A DNA stretch of 64,000 nt, taken from the NCBI GenBank assembly GCA_033239725.1, contig BTCW01000010.1:16933825-16997824 (forward strand). The letters are read 5' to 3'. How positions within the stretch are numbered: position 1 is the stretch's first letter; every line of letters begins with the position of its first letter. Positions 23,727 to 34,546 of the stretch are shown in pieces. A program made the position numbers and the translations under genes. Source of the stretch: Echinochloa phyllopogon. Lineage: Eukaryota; Streptophyta; Magnoliopsida; Poales; Poaceae. The notes below the pieces were generated by a model. The model searched no databases and was not told the DNA's origin. It saw only the letters and a list, made by a program, of their open reading frames with translations.

Positions 23727-24611
23727 ATGATGGTGAACTATAAGCTAGATGTTGATTGTCCACACATTTTCGATGGCACACACTTTACAGAGCAGAAAAA
23801 TTGGATGGAATGCTATTTTAAGTCGATTTGTCCTCAAATGTGGTGGATTGTCAATGTGGGCTTTTCTCATCCAATTGATGAAAATAATGCAACTCAAGCG
23901 CAAGACAAATGCCTACAACTTAATTATCCAGCTATTGATATCATGCATATATCTTTGGATGAGTGCATATTTTGGGAGATTGCTAACATGCAGAATGCTC
24001 ATGAGATTTGGCTTTATCTCAATGAGAAGTATGGGACAATCACCGGTAATGATGATGAGCCCAAGGAAGTGGCTGAAGAGGATGTTGAGCATGGCCACAC
24101 CTTAGTGATTGTGGAAGATTGCTCCACCTCATGGTCAAGTGATAGTGATGATAGTCATTCTACTACAAGATCACTTGCCAAGATTGTTGAAGGTCGAAGC
24201 TCAAGTGATGCAAATGATATTTCTAGTACAAGCACACTTGATGTTGATGAGAATGTTTCATGCTCAAGCTACGAGAATGATAGTGCTACCACAAGCTCTC
24301 CAACACCACTACATTGCCTCATGTCACAAGGTAACATATCAAGTTGCAATGTGATTGGTCGTGATTCATATGATGAGCTTGTTAGTAGACTTGCTAGCAC
24401 GAACATTGTTTTAGAAAATGAGGTGACTAAAACAAATAAATCGAGGTGTTGTTCGACACAACGAGGATTAGCTTGGTGGCAAACAAGTGAACCTCGGGAT
24501 AAAAATCACCGTGTCAACATTGTCTACTCTTCTCAGTGGTTTGCACTTCTCCATCATAAGCATTGTATTTACATCCTTACATATCTTATGCTTGTGAGAT
24601 TGCTTTTATAA
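23727..24611 (+). pseudogene. Copia-type gag, truncated and fused to LTR sequence
   Basis: ATG at 23727 (MMVNYKLDVDCPHIFDGTHF). The N-terminal 110 residues resemble the copia gag (UBN2/DUF4219-type), with a WMECYF-like segment and a NAHEIWLYLNEKYG end. An acidic, Ser/Thr/Asp-rich stretch follows. Gag-derived sequence ends near 24439; the frame then runs by chance through the 3' LTR to a stop at 24611. The zinc knuckle and all of pol are missing, so this cannot support transposition. Confidence 0.75.
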
Positions 24612-25768
24612 TTAGTTGGCTTGTGTAGCTTACTATTTGTCTTCTTGCTTGTGTAGCTAGAAGTAGTGATCTGGTGAATAATTAGCTTGTGTAGCTTAAT
24701 TAGTCTCTTTGCTTAGTTTGTGCAGCTAAGAAAATTGAGCCTTTGGATTAGACTTGTGTAGACTTGTCCATTGAGCATTGGTAGTGAGCTTAGGAGCTTT
24801 GTACTTTTGTTTACTAGTTGTGTAGGAGTTCGGCAGTGTGTGAAGTACTAGTGGCATGGTTTGCGTGACCTTGCTCCTAGAATTATTTGGGTGAGCTCGT
24901 GCTAGCCCGACACCATATTTGCTTGTTTAGGATCTTTTATAAGGTGCTAGTGAACATAGATAGAGGGGTGAAGTCTTGACTAGAGCGATAGTTTTAATTC
25001 TGCATTTGTTTCGGTTAGTCGGTGCGTTAATTTTTTAGAAAGGACTATTCACCCCCCCTCTAGTCCGCCATCTCAACCCTACACGTAGTCGAGGCCGAAG
25101 TAGTCGGCGAGAGTTGATTCTCGACGAGATCATGGAGCGGCTTTGGAAGAGCCACCGTCAACGAGTACGGGCCTGGACGATCCGCCAGGTAGCTTGCGAA
25201 TTTTCCCTTGCCTAGGGTGATGTAGGTCCATGCGTCAAAGACAAAAGTCACGCCCTCCTCGATGTCACGGGTGATGATGATCGATCCCATAGCGCCTGAA
25301 GGTGAGCTTGCGGTGAGTTGCCCCACGGTAGGCACCAAGTGTCGAAGATTTATCTCCGGTGTATCTATCTAGGGGTATCTCAGAGAGTAGTATCGTGGGT
25401 CTCGCCGAGTTCTAGGAATGATGGTGCACACACAAGACAAAGATTTAGACAAGTTCGGGCCACAAATTACGTAATACCCTACGTCCTGTATGCTTGATTG
25501 CTTTGTGTATGAGTTGAGTTGTTTTGGAGGGGTCCCTACTGTGCCTTATATGCAGGTGGAGCAGAGTTACAAGTCGATTACATGATCCTAGTTATGTACA
25601 ACAAGGAGTACTACAACAGGTACTTTGGAGAGTCTCCTAGTTCTCCGAGTCAACTACGCCGTCTTGCACCATAGCCAACTGCTTCATGGAGTACTCGGGC
25701 TAGACTCCTGTAGCAAGTAGTTTAGTCCCGTAAATGAGTGGCCCAAGGGTTCCTGGTCCCACACCCAG

Positions 25769-26061
25769 GTCACCTTATATAGACCAGTGACCTAGGGTTT
25801 ACAAGTTGGTTAAGATCTAAATCTACTAGATTACATCAAAGAAACCAATCCGACAAAATGACAATAGATACTCCTATATACCCGGGCACAATCCGCCTAC
25901 CGGGACGCGCATCTTGCGAGCCACGTCATTATCAAACTTGTCCAGCAAGTCGGCGGTTTCTCGTGGGCCACCTTGGGGTCAGCCCACAACCTTGTTAGAA
26001 GTGGGCCTAGACCAGCTGCCACCCCTGTCGATGGTGGGCCCATAGGTACCCATATCCCACA
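25769..26061 (-). mobile_element. Fragment of another gypsy-type LTR
   Basis: On the minus strand it begins TGTGGGATATGGGTACC at 26061 and runs to a TATATAAGG near 25775, where it is interrupted by the LTR starting at 25763. Its start resembles the LTRs at 15030 and 17137. It is probably the target into which the gag-only element inserted; the other half was not found. Confidence 0.6.
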
Positions 26062-26099
26062 ACAAGCACCTGCTCCTAAAAATTAAATGGTTTGTATTT

Positions 26100-26556
26100 T
26101 TGGGGGGTGGTTGATCCCATGGCCTAGCCCTAGAAATGGTAATTTCTATGAGCGGGTAGTAACATCATCCAATGGTCCACCCAGCAAAACCCTGGAGTGC
26201 TAGATAGTAAGCTAAATTGTCACAATCAAGTAGTGAAGCTGTTGGATACAAATCTTTGGCAAATGCAATAGTGGCTGGAGGCTCTTCAAAAAGGAACTTG
26301 GTGTTGGGCTAGATATACCACCATATTTGTGGTGTGACAATCTAGCAGCTACATACTTAATTTGCAAACCCATTATACCATGCAAGAGGAAAACACATTG
26401 AGATAGATTCCACTTTGTAAGAGAAAGAGCTGCCGAGAAACAATCTTAGCCTGGTTGCTGAGAAACAATTCACAAAGGCACTACCTATGCAAAGTTTAGT
26501 AATATTCAAGGGCAATCTTAACCTGATACAAAAATCAGGCTAAGATTTAGGGAGGA
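26100..26556 (+). pseudogene. Degenerate copia RNase H C-terminus
   Basis: With frame changes, the plus strand reads LWCDNLAATYLICKPIIP-type, then RKTHIE and an FVRERAA-like segment. This follows the copia RNase H end (CDN..A.YL..NP..H.RTKHIE.D.HFVRE). It is followed by a purine-rich AGGGAGGA and then an LTR start at 26557. Many stops; a relic. Confidence 0.65.
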
Positions 26557-26900
26557 TGTTAGATGTAATTAAGATTTCATGTAATCTCTAAACACGTCAA
26601 ATGAACGATTGATGTCGTGCGTAGGTGTACAAGGGTTGGACTTAGTTGTTTTGGATAGATAGAATTAGTTCAACTCAAGCTTACTTTATGTGCAAGCTCT
26701 AAACAACATCTTGAACATTTGTTGGGAAATTTCTCCCCTATATAACATGCAGCCATGGACTGTGGCACTCACTCAAATTAATTCCGTTGAAAATGCACTA
26801 AACCTCGGCCCATCTGCAGCATCAAGGGTCATTGGAATTCCCGATTGACTGTGAACTATTGGGTAGAGTCCTGATTGACCACCTTCTTCCGTGATGGAAA
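26557..26900 (+). mobile_element. Copia-type 3' LTR relic
   Basis: Starts TGTTAGATGTAATTAAG directly after the RNase H relic and carries CCTATATAACATG (TATA) near 26738. The end is not clear, so the right boundary is approximate. Confidence 0.5.
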
Positions 26901-27050
26901 CAATGCATGAGGGAAAATATAACTTAGTACAAATTTTACAACACAAGTTTCACATAGATGGAATTACAAACAAGGTCCAAATATTTAAGTTATTACAACA
27001 CAGAGTTCAAATGAACAATTGAATAAAACAACGAGTTCCAGACGATGGTA

Positions 27051-27160
27051 CAAGTCATCACATGGTAACCTATTAGATGAAGAATATGGCTCAAACTCCA
27101 TGGAGCAAGTCATCACATGGTAACCTATTAGATGAAGAATATGGCTCAAACTCCATGGAG
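27051..27160 (+). repeat. 55-bp exact tandem duplication
   Basis: 27051-27105 and 27106-27160 are the same sequence, starting CAAGTCATCACATGG. Confidence 0.95.
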
Positions 27161-27184
27161 CAACCCTCTGGGAGAGTACATGGC

Positions 27185-28660
27185 TGACACGCCCAGTTTT
27201 AAGGACAAAACCAAACGCACCATTTATGCATGCCCAGGATCATTTTTTATGCATAAAGTGACATCATCAGTGAATATCACAACATATATCAATTACAAAG
27301 CATATATTATTACAAAATGACCAAAGGGTCTTAAGGAAAATTACACAGCGGAAATACTAATCGAAGCGGAGGGCTCCATCTTCCACAGGAACGTCGACCG
27401 GGGCCACGCAAGCCTAGAACATCACGATCCAAGTCTTCCATACCCTATTAAGGTCTATAGCAAGCGTAAGTGCACTTATGGTTGCCACTTAGCAAGTGGG
27501 AGGGAGAATATAACTTGAAGGCTTAAACAAGGGCTTTATTTGGTGGACTGCATAGCTCAAGATTTAGTTGGTCAAGTTTTAATTTAGCACCTAGAGATAT
27601 TATAATGTGATAAGCTTCCCATACTAGACTTAAGGTTAAACCCAAAACTAACCAAACCACAGTTAACCACCACTGTGATCCTCCCAAACCAGCTAACCAT
27701 GTGAGGGTCCAGGCCGCTCTTGACCGTGAGCACGGCTGTTATAATAGTTTTACACTCTGCAGAGGTTGCACACTTTCACCATGACTCGTGTCAACACAAT
27801 TCACTGGGGGCCGCTAAACCCCCTCACATTTCAGAGATGTGAGTGCTACACGGTACACTATGAGGCCTTTACATAGGTTCTCCAGCACGGACTAACCGGG
27901 TTACGGCATGCCCTGGCTAACCAGCGACACCCGAGGTTCCTTGCCGAACTCTTGGGAACGCACCCCACATTCAGCCTAGATAGCTTAGCCCCGTCCACTG
28001 GATTACCCTACTTAATTAGCCAAGACCGTTGCCCATACAGTTCTCATGGCTGCACTGTTGTCCTGGGTGGTCACTCCATAGAACAAACCTTAAGCTCGGC
28101 TCAGGCAAAACCAACAAAACTTTCCTCAAAAACCAAGCATCAAACCTGCTTGTCTGAGCCGCCTAGAGTTTCATGTTGCTAAAAAGATTACCAAGCCCAC
28201 ATTGCATAGTTTATTAGTCAATATTAAATTAACCCACCCATCCATTGTTGAGCAAAACTAAGCAATAATTCTACCCATAGAAGGTAACCTCTAAGGCTTT
28301 AATAAAATTAATTCTAGTAAACAGCCTAACATAGGATTCCTAGCAAATTATGACAACTAATGCAAGCCAATGTAAATAACATGTGACAACGTGATATAAA
28401 AATAAATAGGTGCAAAAGATATGATCAAGGATCCACCTGCCACAAAAATAAATCCAAGGTCCCCACTTGCTTAGAACGTTCCTCAGCGTAAACAGATCAA
28501 CTAAAACTAGCATATAATTTACAACTATGAACAGTACACCAAATATCATATATATGGATTGAAAAGCATTGGAAATATAGAGCTCATTGCTACGAACGTG
28601 TGGCCGTAAGAATCGCCTAAATCGGAGCTACGAGCAAAAAGATATAAGGGTTTTACTATC
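27185..28660 (-). mobile_element. Relic LTR of the same family as the solo LTR at 32601-37970
   Basis: The minus strand ends GGGCGTGTCA at 27185, as the solo LTR ends GGGTGTGACA. The segments CTCTGCAGAGTGTAAAACT, CGTGCTCACGGTCA and CTCCGATTTAGGCGATTCT occur in the same order as at 37365-37420 and 36525-36560. The left border is a plausible LTR end; the right border is a guess based on where the similarity fades. Confidence 0.65.
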
Positions 28661-29633
28661 GAGGGGCTAAATTGTAAAACTGTTATTTCGGGAAATATTA
28701 AACTACTGGAAAAGGGAAAATATGACATTAGCATGCGGGTATAGGACGTCGTCAAGGTGGTTAATGATGTCAGTATTATTGTTTTAAAATATGAGAATAC
28801 ATTTTGTGGAATTTTTTGGTGAATATTTCTAGTGGTGTACTTTGTAGGTATGGCAAGACACCAGGGGCTATCTTGCACGTTTAACAAGGCACATAAAACA
28901 GTGGGTAGATTTTGGTGTTTCTCAGGGGTTATACAGAAATATTTTCATGTGCATCTGTTGACTTGAGTCTTGAATTGATCTGGGCCGCTGGTGTATATTT
29001 GTATGGCCAAGATTTAAATACTGAAGGGGTATTTCCATTGTATTTGGGCTGCACGTAGTGGCATTGGATGGCTCAAGTGCCTCTGCTCCTTCAGTCGTTT
29101 ATCATTGTAAATAACAGAACAGGGGCAGCGGCGCTTTGCCGAGCAGCGACAGCTCACCGGAGCTGCAAGGCGGCAGTGCTACAGTGCACAAAATCCAATG
29201 AGCAGTATCATAATGGAGAGAGGAGGACATCGCGAGCTCACCCATGGGATCAATTGTGGCAGGGAGGCGGTGGTGTCGCCGTCTCGGCCAGCCACGGAGA
29301 GGGACGGAGCAGTTCCTGGGCGCATGGTGCAGGCGAGGTGCCGGCCTTGGGTTCGCGCCACCGGGTGCAGGGATGGCCTTGTTGTGTTCCTGCGGAGCCA
29401 AGAGAGAGGGACAGTGAGAGGAGCCATGGAGACGGTGAATTGGCTCAGCGGAGCTGCTCACCGGGTGGTCGGAGGTGGCCAAATCGCCGGCAACTGAAGT
29501 ACGGGCGATTAGAGGAGTAGGGTAGCTTGGCAAAAAGGGGTACCTGGGACTGCTGCGGTGCATTTTGTAGAGGAAAGGAGCGCCGGAGAAAGAGGAATTC
29601 GGGAGGCGTTTAGTACTGCTGTAACAGCCGGCG
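28661..29633. other. Intergenic, nothing secure
   Basis: Open frames at 29068-29520 (plus) and 29102-29644 (minus) overlap one another, are rich in Pro/Ser/Arg and match nothing I recognise. The phrase GAATTCGGGAGGCGTTTA near 29595 recurs in altered form near 31090, suggesting relation to the Harbinger-like flank. Confidence 0.4.
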
Positions 29634-30865
29634 TCAGGATGCAAGTGGGTGTTCTGGGTGACCCAAACAACGATCCATACTACCCAAATATTTATTAATT
29701 GGTTTTGGGTCGACCCAAATTAATTCTTATATAACCAGTGGCACCAGTTTTAACCCAATAGGTCCGAATACACGGTCTTACATTGTTTGCTTTGAGAGCT
29801 CAGAAGAGACTGGATTTTCATATATTTTTTTCAGTACATCACAATCGATATAAAGATTTATAAAACATCTTAAAACTATGAGCACTGAGTAGTGCATTGC
29901 GCCAGTGCCGCCCCGTGAGCCAGGAGGCAGCGAGAGAAGCCTTAAATTTTCCTAGTCTCTACATTTCAAAAGATCAAAAGCTGGACCCTAAAACTAAAAC
30001 ATCGCGTTCACACTACAAAATTTTAGTGAATTTGACTGAATTTTGTTGTAAATGGCTCGATATGATGATATGTTATTTTGTGCAAATTTGTGTGATGAGA
30101 TCCATATGTGGGTCCCACGTCGAAAGTTGGACCCTAAAACTAAAACCTCGCGTTCACACTATGAAATTTCAGCGAATTTAACTGAAATTTGTTGCAAATG
30201 GCTCAAAAAGACGGTCGGCTACTTTGTGCAAAATTATGTGATGAGATTCATATGTGGGCCCCACGTTGAAAGCCGGACCCTAAAACTTAAACCTCGCGTT
30301 CACACTATAAAATTTTAGCAAATTTAACTAAAATTTGTCGGATATGTCTCAGAATAAGAGTTAGTTACTCCGTATAGATTGGTTGAGCTGTATCAATATG
30401 TGGGCCCCATATCTGAAGACATATCTTTATTATGAGTACTAGTTAGAAAAAACCGGTTTCAATATTTGGGTTGAAATCGATTAGTTTGGTTTGCTTAGAA
30501 GAGACAAGCTTCATGGTTTGGTTTGGATTTGATCAACTGTTAAGTGGGTGGGATTGGATTGATTTGTAAATATGCTAGAATTAGTATGGATGTGTGTGGA
30601 TTTGGTTCTGTTCGTGTACCATTGTCAGCTTGACGCATAACCGGTTTCAAGCGGCGCGAGGTCGGCAGCGAACAAGACGGTGCCAACGCACCGAGCGGAG
30701 CGGGGAGCTGGGATGATGATGCGCAAATGGGTTACCCGAATAACCCAAATTCTTTGATATCGTTTGACACTAAAATTTTATGGGTTATCTTATTGAGTAT
30801 TTACACTAAACTTCAATTTTTGGGTACCGGATTATTGGGTCAACCCAACGAAACCTGCATCCTGA
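29634..30865. mobile_element. Non-autonomous TIR DNA transposon, about 1.23 kb
   Basis: Inverted ends of about 30 bp (TCAGGATGCAAGTGGG against TCAGGATGCAGGTTTC, followed by GTGACCCAA and GTTGACCCAA). Flanks are AGCCGGCG (29626-29633) and AGCCGGTG (30866-30873), a 7-of-8 match consistent with an 8-bp target duplication, as in hAT; a Mutator-type origin is not excluded. The interior holds three 146-bp direct repeats and no transposase. Confidence 0.75.
29983..30420 (+). repeat. Three 146-bp tandem repeats inside the TIR element
   Basis: Units at 29983-30128, 30129-30274 and 30275-30420 each begin GGACCCTAAAACT and contain CGCGTTCACACTA and a TATGTGGGNCCCA segment. The units are diverged from one another. 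Confidence 0.9.
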
Positions 30866-31138
30866 AGCCGGTGTAATGGTAATTGTTGGCATTTGCTCCT
30901 GTTGAATGCAAGGAGAACGGAAGGGAGGGGAAAAAGCAGGGAGAGGAAGGGAACCACGAGAGATGGCCACGGACCTGTCCAGGAGAGGGAGAGGCGCTGA
31001 GCATGCTGACTGCACGAGGAAGGTGATGTGTCGCTGGTTCTGGGCTTCTGGCGCAGGGGAAAAGAATGAATGGAGGAGCAGCGGATGATGGAATTTGGGA
31101 GGCATTTATCACGCCTGTTACTGCTGTGTTAATGGTAA
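30866..31138. other. Flank of the TIR element, no gene supported
   Basis: GC-rich purine-heavy sequence with short frames on both strands. Its phrase GGTGTAATGGTAATTGTTGGC is echoed at 31128 (GTTAATGGTAATTACATGCC), so a diverged duplication is likely. Confidence 0.4.
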
Positions 31139-31693
31139 TTACATGCCATTTTCTTCGATTGGGAGAGGGGAAACGCTAGGGAGGGGAGAGGAAAAGGGTG
31201 AGGTGTCCCTGGGCACGTCCAGGTGCAGGCGAGGAGGGGGCGGTGCAGCGCTCGGCGTCACAGGGGAAGCGATGTCTGCTGTTTTGGCGCAGATAGTTTC
31301 AACAGACCTTAAGAAAGGGAACTGGATGCACCTAAACCTTTGGTTGTGGCCTACAACAACCAGGAACATTGCAACCTGCTCCTCAATGGTGCAATGTATG
31401 GTATCTTTCAGCAAGGCTCTACTACGAAACAGGTCACAAAGCTGGAAAAAATGTGCCCTTTTCATCCTAAGTAGGTTAACACATTGGGTGTCATTGGAGT
31501 GGTAGATGAAAGCTAGGTTTTTCTGTCTTTGTTCATCTCTGGGAAGCATGGGACCATATGTCACTGCTGGTCTGACATGAGCTAGATTCCTTAACCTAAC
31601 AGTTACCCAAGCACTGATAACCCCAACGAGTGCTGCACCCCTGATTATCAGATCTCGCCTCCTGGCAATAACCTCATCATCCGAGGAACCCAT
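31139..31693 (-). pseudogene. PIF/Harbinger transposase N-terminal (DUF8040-like) fragment
   Basis: Frame from ATG 31693. Residues about 55-131 match the N-terminal domain of plant Harbinger/ALP1-like transposases: RQKNLAFIYHSNDTQCVNLL, LCDLFRSRALLKDTIH, IEEQVAMFLVVVGHNQRFR. After LRSVETI (about 31300) similarity stops and the frame continues into low-complexity Pro/Ser. The DDE nuclease domain is absent. It is the 5' part of an element whose right terminal sequence is near 32592. Confidence 0.85.
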
Positions 31694-31895
31694 CTCTAGA
31701 AAAATATGAACCCATTCATTAGATTCAGTACTGGTGATTGTCTTGCATCAATGTGTAATGCAAAAAAAACCACGGCTACGACATCCAGAGACGCGCCACC
31801 CAGTGGTACTACTCATCATCGACCATTCCCTAGCGCTCAGAATATAAAACGAACAAATCAGTACCTTAACATGGTGCATCATCTCGATTCAAGCA

Positions 31896-32106
31896 CATCT
31901 TACCGCAAACAAACATCAAGACACAAGATCCACAACTAACAGAAGAACAAGTTGTGCGTATAGCAGATCTTGCCGCAAACAAATATCAAGACGCAAGATC
32001 CACAGCTAACATAACAACAAGGTGCGCATATAGCAGATCCTGCCGCAAACAAACATGAAGACGCAAGATCCACAACTATCAGAAGCACAAGTCGCGCATA
32101 TACTAG
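31896..32106. repeat. Three roughly 70-bp tandem repeats, Harbinger leader
   Basis: Units start near 31896, 31966 and 32036, each with CCGCAAACAAACATCAAGAC and a CAAGATCCACA segment ending in GCGCATATAGCAGATC-like sequence. Confidence 0.85.
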
Positions 32107-32399
32107 GTCTCGTTGCAAACAAGGGAAGGAACATGCCCAAAATCCCAGTTCTGCAGGCTTCGACTAGAGGGAGACGCGAAGACAGGGGGATTCGAGGGGG
32201 AAACTCATACCGCAGCACAGGAAGAGGGAGGAAAGGCTTCCTCGTCGGTCTTGCAACGACGGCGGCCGGGGGCGGGGGGCACTTACCTTTGCCGGCACCG
32301 GGAGGGAGAGCGAGAGGAGCGAGGCGAGCGGGAGGCGAGAGCGAGAGCGCGAGCGCCGGCGGCGAAGAAATGGGAACAATAGCGGGGGTAACCCTAACG

Positions 32400-32592
32400 C
32401 GCACCCGCTTTTATATGTCGGCTAGCGACAGCCAGGTTGGGCCCGCGGGCATGGCCCGAACGGGCGCAATGCAGCCTGCATAAGCGGGGAACGCGGCTCC
32501 CTCGCGTTCCCGCTTATGCGGGCCGTACGCCCCATTTTGGCTCCCCTGGGCCTGGCTTATGGCCCAGTGCAGCCATCCAAACAAGGCCTAGT
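32400..32592 (-). promoter_or_regulatory. Harbinger relic 5' end with TATA box and a strong hairpin
   Basis: Minus-strand CATATAAAAGCGGG near 32404-32417 is a good TATA box. Upstream, 32479-32520 is a near-perfect palindrome (GCATAAGCGGGGAACGCG facing CGCGTTCCCGCTTATGC). The outer end, GGCCTTGTTTGGATGGCTGC on the minus strand (near 32570-32589), has the form of a grass Harbinger-type terminus. The opposite terminus was not found. Confidence 0.6.
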
Positions 32593-34546
32593 TGCACTAT
32601 TGTCACACCCTAAAATTCATCACAATGAAATTTTAGCAACCTTCTGAAATTTTCTAGGATTTATTAAGATCTAAATAAATTTTCTGAGATTTAACTGAAA
32701 TTCCTGTGAATTAATTCAATTTAAATGTCATAATAAGTAATTCTAGTCGAAATAAGTTTTTGATGCATTCATGCTGTTGCATTTCTTTTTGGTTGCTGGT
32801 AAATTAAGTTGGAATTTAAATTCTGTTTAAATTCGAATTTAATTTGCTTTTGTTTGAGCTCTAGAATAGTTCTGTCTGCTTGAGTCTGTTGTTGATCCCT
32901 GAACTCTTCCTCAGTCTGTATTTCTCTGTCCTTCCGTTTAGTCCATCCCGACAACCCTGTTGGGTCACCCCGTCTCCTTTCCCGCTCACCGCCCTACCTC
33001 ATCGAGACCCACACCGGGAGTCTTGCCAAGGTCTTCTTCGTCGGCGTCCGCCACTGTCGCCTCGCCGGCTTGCTGCCGCTTTGCTACGCTGAACTGCATT
33101 AACATCGATGCCACTCATCCAGGAGCAAACCACTGGCCGTGAAGACCCGGGCAAGATGACAGCACACAAAAAAAAGAGACGACGTATCTACGGAAGAGAT
33201 GTATGTAATATGTGCTCACATCATGGCGATACAGTAAATAGGTTTTTCCTTCAGCAAATTAATAACTAGGATGTTTGATAAATTACGTTCAAACATAAGA
33301 AATCTTCTAGCCTTCACAATCAATCTCTAATCTATTGGCTAATCCAATTATCCCAAGCCATGCATACTGTACTTAGATCGTTCTTGCACAATAATTCTCA
33401 TTTTCTCTTCTACTTATAAACTCTCGTGCCTATATTCTTGTGACCTTGTATTTATTTATTTTCTTATTCCTTTTCCAATCTTGACCTGCTCTTCTCAGCT
33501 TGACGATGTCTTTTACCGAGTACGTCTCTGTCTCCCTTTTCTATCTGCCGATGAGCACAAACTTGAGTCCAAGCCTGATCCTAATTAATCTGATCAAGCG
33601 TGCAGTGCACGTCTAACCCTGCCCCACGGTACAAGTATCGTGCTGCCTTTCTGTTTTCTTTTCTCCCTCCGCATTAGCGTGCCGTCTTCTGTGCCCTAGA
33701 TTGCTTGCTCCGCAGCCGCCGCCGTCGCCGCCGGTGACGATCTGCTTCATCGCCGCCGCCCGGGCAAACTCCCGGCACCTGGAGCATCTGCGAGTTGCCG
33801 TGAAGCCAGTCACACCATCGTCGATCTACCGAGGACCTTCACCGCGTCGCCGATCTGCTACAGGAGAACCACGTCCATGCCAAAGTTGAACCCCAGCAGT
33901 CACCACCAAAGATCTTCTTCGCCGTTGCCGTCACGGCAAAGCTGCCATCCGGAGCATCGCGGGCGAGCGGAGGTCATGGCGCTACTCGTCGTGCCATGGT
34001 CGGCCGATCGAGTGCTCATCCTGCGTCCCTACGAGAAGGCTTGCTAATCCTGCGTATCCACGTTTTTTTTTCAAGCGCCCTTGATCAATCTTGTCTTGTT
34101 TTCTACGTAAGTCTTCTAGCTCCGATCCGATCGAACTCCTTTTTTTTCTACTCGGTGCTGACAATTAGAGCACTGCCATGCATACAGTTTGCTGATTGTG
34201 GACGAGAGTATTGGCCGCAGTCCGTAGATGTTTCCATCGCTCAGCTCCTGAACATCTGCAAGGTTAGGGGCAAGCTAATTTTTTTCCTCACCACCGTTGC
34301 CGCTTAAATTATTTTATTGCTAAGTAACGTGTTGATGTCATGCCTCCGTATCTTGCTCGAGCAGTAATTTGGGTTTCCGCGTGTTCACTTTATTTTCAGA
34401 AGAGTTCACTGCTGAAAGCCAATCCAGCCCGATCAATTAACCATGTAACTCTGTAGCTTTTATTCTTTTTACACGTGAAGTCCATGAGCAAGTTAAAGAC
34501 CGTATCCTTCTTTCTCTCTCTTCAAATTGTTGTTCACGCGAAAGAC

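Larger units (their letters stand above)
21089..25083 (+). mobile_element. Internally deleted copia-like LTR retrotransposon inserted in the gypsy leader
   Basis: The 5' LTR is 21089-23677 (starts TGAAGTTCC, ends CCCTACA; about 2.6 kb). TGGTATCAGAGC at 23680-23691 is the classic initiator-Met-tRNA primer site. A gag frame follows. The 3' LTR is only the last 644 bp (24440-25083, equivalent to 23031-23677). The flanks are TGTAG (21084-21088) and CGTAG (25084-25088), a 4-of-5 match for the target duplication. Pol, the polypurine tract and most of the 3' LTR are gone; the junction at 24440 shares ATCGAGGTGTT with the LTR. Confidence 0.85.
18690..25763 (-). mobile_element. Gag-only gypsy-type element, truncated and interrupted by a copia-like element
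   Basis: The 5' LTR is 25340-25763 on the minus strand (TGTGGGACC...CTTCGACA). It is followed by CTTGGTGCCTACCGTGGGG as the primer-site-like sequence, a gag leader (25060-25338), and gag down to 18690. The insertion 21089-25083 splits the leader: the sequences on either side join smoothly as a Glu/Asp/Thr-coding leader similar to that of the element at 15030-17499. No pol and no 3' LTR are present; the end at 18690-18698 abuts an oppositely oriented LTR. Confidence 0.8.

Noticed and set aside
24440..24611. C-terminal extension of the copia gag
   Set aside because: This part of the frame is LTR sequence identical in kind to 23031-23200, read through by chance after a deletion.
15030..25763. 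One single large LTR retrotransposon
   Set aside because: LTRs belong to at least three families, orientations differ, and independent duplications (GCGTG; TGTAG/CGTAG) show separate insertions.
29102..29644. 180-aa minus-strand frame
   Set aside because: Pro/Ser-rich, overlaps other open frames, no family match, runs into the TIR of a transposon.
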